Below, piece after piece: positions 1 to 6,111 of a stretch of 7,392 nucleotides of DNA; the stretch's first letter is position 1, and every line of letters starts with the position of its first letter. Below the pieces are notes generated by a model that was given only the letters and a program-made list of their open reading frames with translations, was not told the origin of the DNA and made no database searches. The position numbers and the translations under genes were made by a program. Source of the stretch: Deltaproteobacteria bacterium (lineage in GTDB: Bacteria > Desulfobacterota > G020345765); assembly GCA_030616835.1 (NCBI GenBank), contig JAUWWP010000120.1, forward strand, positions 1 to 7,392, read 5' to 3'.

Positions 1-1
1 C

Positions 2-349
2 CGGCTTTTCCTCTGCGAAAGGGGGTTTAGCTTCGGATACAATAACCTGATTGTTGATATGCGATCACTGGTGATAATGAGGGAGTTTGGTTACCCGGTT
101 CTCTTTGATGCTACCCACAGTCTTCAGCTTCCCGGTGGGGAGGGAGAATACTCAGGGGGCCAGAGGGAGTTTATCCCTCATCTCGCCCGGGCAGCAGCAG
201 GGGTGGGGATCGATGGGCTTTTCCTGGAAGTCCATCCTGATCCTGATCAGGCTCTGTGTGATGGGGCAAATATGCTGAACCTGGACTCGCTGGCCGGGTT
301 GCTGAAAGAGGTTAAGCAAATAGATGAAATTGTTAAAAAAGCCGGATAA
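2..349 (+). CDS. kdsA: 3-deoxy-8-phosphooctulonate synthase (Kdo-8-P synthase), C-terminal part
   Basis: KdsA condenses phosphoenolpyruvate with D-arabinose-5-phosphate to give Kdo-8-phosphate, the precursor of the Kdo sugar of LPS inner core; it is a cytoplasmic TIM-barrel enzyme. Only the last 115 residues are present; the 5' end lies outside the window, and the frame is open from base 2. Family-typical stretches seen are CERGFSFGYNNLIVDMR (residues 5-21 of the fragment), FDATHSLQLPGG (35-46), SGGQREF (51-57) and FLEVHPDPDQALCDGAN (74-90). By analogy with the metal-dependent Aquifex enzyme, H39, E76 and D87 of the fragment would be metal ligands. The Cys in LCDGAN hints at the metal-dependent class (inference), but the diagnostic N-terminal Cys/Asn is not visible. 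The gene ends in TAA and is followed 53 nt later by kdsD, which supplies its substrate. Identification is very secure. Confidence 0.97.
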   Translation, partial: RLFLCERGFSFGYNNLIVDMRSLVIMREFGYPVLFDATHSLQLPGGEGEYSGGQREFIPHLARAAAGVGIDGLFLEVHPDPDQALCDGANMLNLDSLAGLLKEVKQIDEIVKKAG

Positions 350-350
350 A

Positions 351-389
351 CCCCATTAGAAACCCACCTCAGGCGGATTTCTAACGGGG
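351..389 (+). repeat. Imperfect palindrome between kdsA and kdsD
   Basis: The arms 351-369 and 371-389 are reverse complements at 16 of 19 positions. The outer 12 bp (351-362 with 378-389, CCCCATTAGAAA against TTTCTAACGGGG) have a single mismatch. In RNA this would form a long hairpin with a small CCUCAGG-type loop. No T-run follows, so it is not a classic intrinsic terminator. It ends one base before the AAAGGAG ribosome binding site of kdsD, so it could mask or attenuate kdsD translation, protect the kdsA 3' end, or be a copy of a dispersed palindromic element. The symmetry is plain in the sequence; its function is inferred. Confidence 0.6.
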
Positions 390-390
390 T

Positions 391-397
391 AAAGGAG
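391..397 (+). promoter_or_regulatory. Ribosome binding site of kdsD
   Basis: AAAGGAG lies 5 nt before the ATG at 403 and supports that start. It follows the kdsA-kdsD palindrome by a single base, so opening of the hairpin may affect ribosome access. Confidence 0.7.
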
Positions 398-402
398 TTA
401 AT

Positions 403-1377
403 ATGAGTATTAAATGTGCTAAAAGGGTGCTCCGGATCGAAGCCGAGGCGGTAAAGGCTCTCATCAACCGAATCGATAAGGATTTCGTAAAGGCGGTTAA
501 CCTTATTTACAGTTGCAAGGGCAAGGTAGTAATCACCGGGATTGGAAAATCGGGGCTCATCTGCCAGAAGATCGCCTCCACCTTAACCAGTATGGGAACC
601 CCGGCCTTTTTCCTCCATCCGGCTGAGGGGCTTCATGGGGACCTGGGGGCACTGGACAAAAGAGATGTCCTTATTGCGGTCTCCAACAGCGGGGAAACGG
701 AAGAGATCCTGAATATCCTGCCTACGGTAAAAAGGATGGGGATAAGGATAATTGCTATGTGCGGAAACCCCCGCTCTACCCTTGCCCTCGTCAGCGACCT
801 GGTATTGAATACCAGCGTAAAGGAGGAGGCCTGCTCCCTGGGGCTGGCCCCTACTGCCAGCACTACTGCTACCTTAGCCCTGGGCGATGCCCTGGCAGTT
901 GCCCTGCTCGAGCGAAGAGGGTTCAATGAGGAGGAATTTGCTCTGACCCATCCCGGGGGAACCCTGGGGAAGAGGTTGCTATTAAGAGTGGAGGACCTGA
1001 TGCACACCGGCAGGGAAATCCCCTGGGTAAGAGAGAATACGAGGATGAAGGATGTCCTTATGGAGATTACTACTAAGAGGCTGGGGGTGACTGGGGTTTC
1101 TAATGGTAAGGGAGAGCTGGTGGGGGTCATTACCGATGGTGATCTTAGAAGGGCGCTGGAAAAATACGATGATGTCATGAAAAGAAAGGCTAAGGATATT
1201 ATGTCGACGAATCCTAAGAAGGTCGAAAGAAGCACCCTGGCAGCCCGGGGCCTCCACCTGATGGAACGCCATGCCATCACCTCTCTTTTTGTCTATAAAA
1301 ATGATAAAGTAAAAAAGGCAATCGGAATTGTCCATCTTCATGACCTTCTGGGGAGGGGTATTACCGGGGAGCCTTAA
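403..1377 (+). CDS. kdsD: D-arabinose-5-phosphate isomerase (KdsD/KpsF family)
   Basis: KdsD interconverts D-ribulose-5-phosphate and D-arabinose-5-phosphate, the first committed step of Kdo synthesis, in the cytoplasm. The 324-residue length is the usual one for the family. Domain order is a SIS sugar-phosphate isomerase domain (about 38-175) followed by two CBS domains (about 196-250 and 263-320). Visible signatures are GIGKSG (46-51), HPAEGLHGDLG (72-82), SNSGE (94-98), EEACSLGLAPT (141-151) and THPGGTLGK (182-190). By offset from E. coli KdsD, K49, E101, E142 and H183 match the proposed catalytic residues. The ATG start has a strong ribosome binding site. The gene follows kdsA closely and the two probably share a transcript. 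The usual next genes of this cluster in many bacteria, kdsC (Kdo-8-P phosphatase) and lpt transport genes, are not found downstream here. The CBS pair may bind a regulatory nucleotide; this is family knowledge, not visible here. Confidence 0.96.
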   Translation: MSIKCAKRVLRIEAEAVKALINRIDKDFVKAVNLIYSCKGKVVITGIGKSGLICQKIASTLTSMGTPAFFLHPAEGLHGDLGALDKRDVLIAVSNSGETEEILNILPTVKRMGIRIIAMCGNPRSTLALVSDLVLNTSVKEEACSLGLAPTASTTATLALGDALAVALLERRGFNEEEFALTHPGGTLGKRLLLRVEDLMHTGREIPWVRENTRMKDVLMEITTKRLGVTGVSNGKGELVGVITDGDLRRALEKYDDVMKRKAKDIMSTNPKKVERSTLAARGLHLMERHAITSLFVYKNDKVKKAIGIVHLHDLLGRGITGEP

Positions 1378-1398
1378 CCGCCCTAAATCCATAAAAAA

Positions 1399-2022
1399 GT
1401 GACACGGAAACTTCTCATAATATTTATTTTCTTCATTATGGGATGTTGGGGGCACCGCTCGGCCCGGCTCCAGGAAGGATATAATCTCTACCGTACTGGT
1501 CAGTATACTCAGGCAACCCAGTGGCTCAAGGCCCACCTTGAAAACCATCCCGTAGATGTGGAAGCCCATTTTCTCTTAGGCCAGTGTTATGAGGAATTAA
1601 ATAGCTGGGATCTGGCCCTGTCGGAGTACCGAAAAGCGGTAGAGCTTGAGCCTCGTCACCTGGAGGCCCGCCGGCGCCTGGGACTGGGATACCTGAAAAT
1701 CGGCTCCAACCTCTTTGCCGCCCGAGAGTTTATGACCGTCCTCCATTATCAACCCGACGATCCACTCTCGCTTTATAAACTGGGGGTGATCTTCCATCGG
1801 GAAAGCAAATATGATCAGGCAATCAAATATTTTCAAAGAGTGATTACTGCTGACCCTCAGTATTCAAAGGCATACTATAATCTCGGGGTTATTTATGCCT
1901 ACGATCAGAAGGATATCCAACAAGCTACTTACTATTTCCGAAGATTTACTGAGCTGGAACCGAATTCGGAAAAGACTGCCGAGATAAAACAATGGCTTGA
2001 GAAAAACCAAAACCGAGAATAG
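1399..2022 (+). CDS. TPR-repeat protein, predicted lipoprotein
   Basis: This 207-residue protein has a short basic start (MTRK), a hydrophobic stretch (LLIIFIFFIMG, residues 5-15) and Cys16, which reads as a type II signal peptide with a lipobox-like IMGC; the mature protein would be lipid-anchored, probably in the outer membrane (inference). The rest is about five tetratricopeptide units (roughly 21-54, 55-88, 89-122, 123-156, 157-190), with typical spacing and ends such as AVELEPRHLEA and VITADPQYSKAYYNLG. TPR arrays bind partner proteins, and no specific partner can be named. The start is GTG with no convincing Shine-Dalgarno; it lies 21 nt after kdsD, so translation may depend on the upstream gene. 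It ends in a tandem stop, TAG TAG (2020-2025). It could be a relative of BamD- or NlpI-like lipoproteins, but nothing specific supports that. Confidence 0.85.
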   Translation: MTRKLLIIFIFFIMGCWGHRSARLQEGYNLYRTGQYTQATQWLKAHLENHPVDVEAHFLLGQCYEELNSWDLALSEYRKAVELEPRHLEARRRLGLGYLKIGSNLFAAREFMTVLHYQPDDPLSLYKLGVIFHRESKYDQAIKYFQRVITADPQYSKAYYNLGVIYAYDQKDIQQATYYFRRFTELEPNSEKTAEIKQWLEKNQNRE

Positions 2023-2025
2023 TAG

Positions 2026-2308
2026 CTAACAATCCGGGGCTTTCATGTTAATGTAAGGATTCAATGACTCGTATAGATTCAGGATAAGTTGACTAAACTT
2101 ACATTGGTTATTAGTTATTAGGTTGCGCTGCTCGTTTCGTCTTTCGTCATCAGGTTGCGTTTTCCCTTAACCACTATACGAATACCGATACTAGCTGCGA
2201 AACCGCAACCGATTTACACAGCCAATTCTTCAATAAGCTCAGAACAAGCAATTTGATGTCTATGCATAAGCCTACTTCTCCATAGTGGCTACGAAGGCTG
2301 AATCTAAG
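2026..2308. other. Intergenic region with short inverted and direct repeats; no gene seen
   Basis: I find no convincing coding sequence in this stretch. It holds several short symmetries: AATGTAAG (2050-2057) against CTTACATT (2098-2105); TCGTATAG (2069-2076) against CTATACGA (2174-2181); and a direct repeat AGGTTGCG (2120-2127 and 2152-2159). A possible promoter -35 box TTGACT (2089-2094) has only a weak -10 candidate about 17 nt later (TAGTTA, 2112-2117), so a promoter for the FHA gene is plausible but unproven. No T-run hairpin terminator for the preceding gene was recognised. The alternative GTG start of the FHA gene (2285) falls in its right end. Confidence 0.5.
2153..2210. repeat. Inverted repeat upstream of the FHA gene
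   Basis: GGTTGCGTTTTC (2153-2164) and GAAACCGCAACC (2199-2210) are reverse complements at 11 of 12 positions, separated by 34 nt. A third copy of the core GGTTGCG lies at 2121-2127, so either upstream copy could pair with the downstream arm. It might be an RNA stem in the leader of the FHA gene, a protein-binding site, or part of a dispersed element. No function can be assigned from sequence alone. Confidence 0.4.
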
Positions 2309-3220
2309 ATGAATGGTTTTAAGCTAAAAGTAATCAAGGGAGTTAGCCTGGCCGAGGAATACCACTTTCCCCAGCCATCGGTTAAGATCGGCCGAAGCCC
2401 TCAAAATGATCTGATTATGAACGATCGACTGACTTCCCACTTCCAGGCAGAGATCCGGGCGGAGGGAGAGAAGTATCGAATATTTGACCTGGGAAGCACT
2501 AATCCCACCCTGATCAACAATCAGGTAGTTGAAGAAAAATATTTAGAAGATGGCGATGAGCTGACAATCGGAGGAAGCGTATTTAAGTTTTATCAGGCAG
2601 AAAAGAGCAAATCAGAGGCTCAGAAAAAAGGACTGAGTAAACTGCCTCCCCGTCAGCTTATCCTGATTGGGCTTATCGTCCTATGCCTGATTTATCTTCT
2701 TCTACCTTCCGGAAAAGGCAAAAAAGAGCAATCTTCTGCCCGGAAGCTAAGAACAATACTGTCCGGGGAAACTAAGCCTACTAAGTCTTTACTAAAAAAG
2801 GAGCAACCAGATCTTAGCAAGCTCTCAATCGAGGATCGGCTAAAGCAAGCTTTAAGCTCCTATGAGTTTGGGAAGAAGAAGCTCAGCGATTGGAGGATAA
2901 TCCGGGGGAATCTGGCATTGGCCATCAAAGCCCTGGAGAAGTCTCTCCTTTTAACCGAAGGGCTGGAGCCATCGCCGGAGTTCTATCAGGATGCTAAGGC
3001 TAAACTGGAGGAGGCAAAGCAAAGGCTGGATACCGAGTTTAGAAGGCACAGATTTGCGGTGGAAAAATCTATCCGCTTCGGTAATTGGGAAGAGGCCCAG
3101 AAGGAGCTCACTATTATCCAGGAGATCCTCCCGGAACCCTCCTCCCTCTCCGATCCCCGGGCAGTATATGCCCGGGAAAAGTTAAGAGAGGTGGAAAGGA
3201 AGCTGAAACTGGGATACTGA
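2309..3220 (+). CDS. FHA-domain membrane protein of unknown role
   Basis: The 303-residue protein has an N-terminal forkhead-associated (FHA) domain (about 5-95), a phosphothreonine-binding fold. Recognition-loop residues are present: GRS (28-30), S43-H44, and DLGSTNPTLIN (60-70), close to the family pattern GSxNGTxxN with Pro replacing Gly. One transmembrane segment follows (LILIGLIVLCLIYLLLPS, about 117-134), then a Lys-rich linker and a charged, mostly helical C-terminal region of about 160 residues that may be coiled coil or TPR-like. The FHA domain should face the cytoplasm (inference). I chose ATG 2309 because GAAGG lies 11 nt upstream and the FHA fold starts right after it; an in-frame GTG at 2285 would add 8 residues but lacks any ribosome binding site. 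No kinase, phosphatase or secretion gene is visible nearby. It lies 20 nt before the DprA-like fusion gene, so it may be cotranscribed with it. Confidence 0.85.
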   Translation: MNGFKLKVIKGVSLAEEYHFPQPSVKIGRSPQNDLIMNDRLTSHFQAEIRAEGEKYRIFDLGSTNPTLINNQVVEEKYLEDGDELTIGGSVFKFYQAEKSKSEAQKKGLSKLPPRQLILIGLIVLCLIYLLLPSGKGKKEQSSARKLRTILSGETKPTKSLLKKEQPDLSKLSIEDRLKQALSSYEFGKKKLSDWRIIRGNLALAIKALEKSLLLTEGLEPSPEFYQDAKAKLEEAKQRLDTEFRRHRFAVEKSIRFGNWEEAQKELTIIQEILPEPSSLSDPRAVYAREKLREVERKLKLGY

Positions 3221-3225
3221 AAATT

Positions 3226-3232
3226 GGAAAGG
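3226..3232 (+). promoter_or_regulatory. Ribosome binding site fixing the start of the DprA-like fusion
   Basis: GGAAAGG sits 8 nt before ATG 3241. The same frame is open upstream to at least 3085, inside the FHA gene. The DprA-like homology (YWLALSRTKGLG) begins directly after ATG 3241, so 3241 is the real start and the upstream extension is a shadow of the FHA gene. Confidence 0.7.
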
Positions 3233-3240
3233 CGCTTCTG

Positions 3241-5745
3241 ATGGATAGAAACACTTACTGGCTGGCATTGAGTAGAACCAAAGGGTTAGGGAATAAAACT
3301 CTGCTGAATATCTCTCAGAGAAATAAGGAGTTAGGTCTAACTGTTACCGATTTCTGGAATCTAAGCAGCACCGAGATGGTTGCTCAGTACGGTCTTAAGG
3401 AAAGGATTGCCCGCTCAATTGTGAGCATGAGATCTAATAATAAAAGTACTCTGGAGCTATTGGAAAAGCTCAATGAACATGAAATAAAATTTCTTGCCTT
3501 TGATGATCCAGATTATTCCCCGAAATTAAGAAAAGTGAGCGGTCCCCCATTTATTCTCTACTTTTTGGGCAATCTTGACCTCCTTCAAAGGAACCCTTTG
3601 GCTATTGTTGGCTCCCGAGATATTTCTGTAAAAGGACTGGAAATAGCCTACAAATTTTCAGAGATTTTGAAAAAACAAGAAATAGTTATTATAAAGGGGC
3701 AAACCAGAGAGATTGATTCCCTCGCCCACCTGGCTGCCGAGGAAGCCAAAGGATCAGGGATAACCGTCCTGAGCAGTGGTATTTTAGACTATCTTAAAAA
3801 GCTTGAGTTGACCAGGAGAGATACTGATCCGGAGAATAATCTTATTTTATCTTGTGTTGATCCCCTGCTCACCTGGACACCCCGGGCAGAGATGGAGAGG
3901 AACAAAATTATATTCGAACTTTCTGAAAATATAGTGATTATCGAAGCCAATGATAAAGGTATAATTATGAAGGAAGGATTAAGGGCACTAAAAAACGGAA
4001 AGAAAGTTTACATTGTCAGATATGAAGATTATCCACCTAACGCCACCGGAAATAAGAAATTGATAGAGGAAGGTGGGGTCCCAATTTGCCCATCAGACAC
4101 TATTGATAATCTCAAAGAGATTATTAATTCAGTAAATGAGGCAAGACCAAGAGTCATAAGCTCAAAGGAAGAAGCTCTTAGGCAGAAGAAAGACCTTGGG
4201 CAATATTTTACTCCTCCCTCAGTTGTTGAATTTATGTATGGTATGGTTAGGCTTATGTGGGGCGAAAAAGCCCTTGACGGGGCAAAGATTATCGATCCGG
4301 CTTGCGGAGATGGAGTATTCCTTAAGTATGCACTTGATAACGGGATTTCCACCGGAGACAACCTCTATGGCTGCGATATTGATGAGGGTGTTAGAGTAAA
4401 ATGGGATTCGCTCCAGATAAAAAATATGATGAAACTTTCTTTCCAGGATGGTCTTTTAGACAATAAAGACTCAGGGATAGAAATAGGAAAATTCGATTTG
4501 GCAATAGGTAATCCTCCCTATGGAGGCACCGGCCTAAGTGAACTTGCGCAGCTCCTGGACACAAAGAAAGTGAGGAAGGAGCCCACAAACCTAAGACTAT
4601 TTGAGAAAAATCTTGAAGTAAGGGAAGAAACTGGCTTAATGGAGAAACAAACAGATTTTCTTCCATTGATGGAAGAGAAAAGAATAAGCTTAATTCACCT
4701 TGCCAATCATCTGGGCAGATCTTATGAGTTATGGAAAAAGGAAGAACTAATTGCTAACTATGATGAGGAAGGGCCTGAAGAAGATCAAACTGGAGAGCTC
4801 TTCCCCGATCTTGAAAGAATCAGGCCCGGCAAGAAAAGGGTTGATTTAATTGTTGAAAGAATTCAAAAAGCAAGACTCCTGGGGAAAGGTAAGGCTCAGC
4901 TTCATCTAACCCCGAAGGAGCTAAAAAAACTAATCTCCATTCCTATCGAGGTTCTATTCCTGGAGCGGTTTTTTCAGCTTGTCCGACCGGGAGGTTATGT
5001 TGCTATCATCATCCCCGACGGCATTCTGGCAAACATCAATCTCCGCTATGTGCAAAATTGGCTTTTTGAAAAGGCCCAGGTTATGGCGATCGTTAGCTTG
5101 CCCCGGGAGACCTTTAAATCCATAGGAACCACGGCCAAAACGAGTATTATGTTTCTAAAAAACCCGGTTGAGGGAAAGCCAATAGATTTAGAAAAACTAA
5201 TTTTTATGGCGACCGTGGATTATGTTGGCGTCAATCATAAGGGAAAGAACGATTTGCCTTTTGTTTTAAAAGAATTTCAAAAATTTCTTAAGCGGGAAAA
5301 AATCAAAGAGAAAAAAATGTCACCGATGATTACTCATGCAACACATGAGGAAGTAATGAAGGTCCATTGTGCAAGACCTGAGTATTGGGATCGAAAATAT
5401 AAGATTTTACATAAACAAATGCGAAAGGGGAAAGAGAAAATCATAACTCTCGGGGATAGCGAACCATATATAACATATGGTGCAATTACTCCTGGTAGAA
5501 AGATGCCCAAAGTAAAAAGAGGCATTTTATACATTAGTCAAATTCATATGAAGCCAACTGGTCTTGATTTTAATGAGGAAAAAATATTTGTGCCCAAAAA
5601 TTCAGATTGGGATCACGATCGTTTCCGACTTCAATATGAAGATGTGCTAATTGCACGATCAGGCGTGGCTTCGATAGGAAGAACGGAAATTTATAGAGCA
5701 AAATTGCCAGCTACAGTATCCTGTTTTGTTGACATATTTAGGTAG
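3241..5745 (+). CDS. DprA/Smf-like domain fused to N6-adenine DNA methyltransferase and HsdS-like recognition domain (ends at in-frame TAG)
   Basis: The 834-residue product has three parts. Residues 1-100 match the helical N-terminus of DprA (YWLALSRTKGLG, DDPDYSPKL), and 101-295 its Rossmann/SLOG-type domain (GPPFILYFLG, AIVGSRDIS, EIDSLAH, MERNKII, GNKKLIEEGG). DprA normally loads RecA on single-stranded DNA during transformation. Here the usual SGxAxGID loop reads KGQTREID and the usual C-terminal winged helix is replaced. Residues about 305-690 form an HsdM-type N6-adenine methyltransferase: GQYFTPPSVVEFM (320-332), motif I DPACGDGVF (352-360), catalytic motif IV NPPY (424-427), and LVRPGGYVAIIIPDGIL (580-596). 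Between them lies a charged insertion (about 431-565). Residues 711-834 begin a type I specificity-like target-recognition domain (RPEYWDRKY, EDVLIARSGVASIG) that stops at TAG 5743 and resumes in the same frame. I infer a restriction-modification or defence enzyme that recognises and methylates DNA; what the DprA-like part does is unknown. Confidence 0.9.
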   Translation: MDRNTYWLALSRTKGLGNKTLLNISQRNKELGLTVTDFWNLSSTEMVAQYGLKERIARSIVSMRSNNKSTLELLEKLNEHEIKFLAFDDPDYSPKLRKVSGPPFILYFLGNLDLLQRNPLAIVGSRDISVKGLEIAYKFSEILKKQEIVIIKGQTREIDSLAHLAAEEAKGSGITVLSSGILDYLKKLELTRRDTDPENNLILSCVDPLLTWTPRAEMERNKIIFELSENIVIIEANDKGIIMKEGLRALKNGKKVYIVRYEDYPPNATGNKKLIEEGGVPICPSDTIDNLKEIINSVNEARPRVISSKEEALRQKKDLGQYFTPPSVVEFMYGMVRLMWGEKALDGAKIIDPACGDGVFLKYALDNGISTGDNLYGCDIDEGVRVKWDSLQIKNMMKLSFQDGLLDNKDSGIEIGKFDLAIGNPPYGGTGLSELAQLLDTKKVRKEPTNLRLFEKNLEVREETGLMEKQTDFLPLMEEKRISLIHLANHLGRSYELWKKEELIANYDEEGPEEDQTGELFPDLERIRPGKKRVDLIVERIQKARLLGKGKAQLHLTPKELKKLISIPIEVLFLERFFQLVRPGGYVAIIIPDGILANINLRYVQNWLFEKAQVMAIVSLPRETFKSIGTTAKTSIMFLKNPVEGKPIDLEKLIFMATVDYVGVNHKGKNDLPFVLKEFQKFLKREKIKEKKMSPMITHATHEEVMKVHCARPEYWDRKYKILHKQMRKGKEKIITLGDSEPYITYGAITPGRKMPKVKRGILYISQIHMKPTGLDFNEEKIFVPKNSDWDHDRFRLQYEDVLIARSGVASIGRTEIYRAKLPATVSCFVDIFR
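5743..5745 (+). other. In-frame TAG interrupting the target-recognition domain
   Basis: The frame before the TAG ends in CFVDIFR and the frame after it continues N-M-VNPYYLTLF with no change of phase. In HsdS-like domains these two stretches are normally continuous (a VDxxR strand, a few residues, then INPYYLxxFL). A single-base change from a sense codon such as AAG, GAG or CAG would explain it. Other explanations are stop-codon readthrough, a sequencing error, or a genuinely split subunit. TAG also ends the TPR gene (as TAG TAG) in this window, which argues against general reassignment of TAG. Confidence 0.8.
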
Positions 5746-5748
5746 AAC

Positions 5749-6108
5749 ATGGTTAACCCTTATTACTTAACTCTATTTATGAAATCAAAATTTGGAAGAG
5801 GACAGATTGAAAGATTAAGAAGCGGTGTTGGAACGGTTAATATCAATTTTGACCAAATCAAGTCTATTGAAATGCCAAAACTACCTGATTTTATTCAGCA
5901 AAAAATTGAAAAGCAATATAAAAATATGTCTAAATGGCATGACAGTGCAATGGAAATTAAAGAGGGTTTAATTTATAAGGGTCTATCTAAGAAAGAGGCA
6001 GAAGAAGATCCAAAATATCAAAAAAATATCCAAAAAGCTGAAGTGATGCTTAAGGATTTGATCAGGCGCACTGAGGAAGTAATTGAGGGTAAAAGGGAGA
6101 ACATATAA
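5749..6108 (+). CDS. C-terminal half of the HsdS-like target-recognition domain, separated by a stop codon
   Basis: This 119-residue reading frame is in phase with the fusion gene upstream and begins 3 nt after its TAG. Its first 50 residues match the end of a type I specificity target-recognition domain: VNPYYLTLFMKSKFGR (2-17), IERLRSGVGTVNINFDQI (20-37) and the closing MPKLP (42-46). The rest (about 47-119) is charged and helical, like the conserved spacer helix of HsdS. ATG 5749 has a weak AGG 6 nt upstream (5740-5742), so coupled re-initiation after the TAG is possible and the two pieces might reassemble. Alternatively it is the untranslated tail of a broken gene. I favour one ancestral gene, 3241-6108. 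This is one of the most AT-rich parts of the window (line 5761-5820 is about 25% GC by hand count). Confidence 0.7.
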   Translation: MVNPYYLTLFMKSKFGRGQIERLRSGVGTVNINFDQIKSIEMPKLPDFIQQKIEKQYKNMSKWHDSAMEIKEGLIYKGLSKKEAEEDPKYQKNIQKAEVMLKDLIRRTEEVIEGKRENI

Positions 6109-6111
6109 TCA

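Noticed and set aside
351..389. Intrinsic transcription terminator after kdsA
   Set aside because: The stem is long but no U-rich tract follows; the kdsD ribosome binding site comes immediately instead.
633..1569. Long open frames on the reverse strand opposite kdsD and the TPR gene
   Set aside because: They lie antisense to genes with clear family homology, and their translations are low-complexity Ser/Arg/Leu-rich with no recognisable domain.
2121..2210. tRNA or small RNA gene in the repeat-bearing intergenic region
   Set aside because: The GGTTGCG/CGCAACC pairing suggested a stem, but there is no cloverleaf, T-loop consensus or other conserved RNA motif.
2285..2308. GTG 2285 as start of the FHA protein
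   Set aside because: No Shine-Dalgarno precedes it and the 8 extra residues add nothing to the FHA fold; ATG 2309 has GAAGG upstream. It cannot be fully excluded.
3085..3240. N-terminal extension of the DprA-like protein into the FHA gene
   Set aside because: It overlaps the well-supported FHA coding sequence in another frame, shows no DprA homology, and a good ribosome binding site marks ATG 3241.
3241..4140. Ordinary competence gene dprA
   Set aside because: The frame continues without a stop into a methyltransferase, the C-terminal winged helix is missing, and the SGxAxGID loop is altered.
5743..5745. Genome-wide reassignment of TAG to an amino acid
   Set aside because: TAG TAG closes the TPR gene at 2020-2025 at a sensible C-terminus, and one interrupted gene is not enough; a point mutation or sequence error is simpler.
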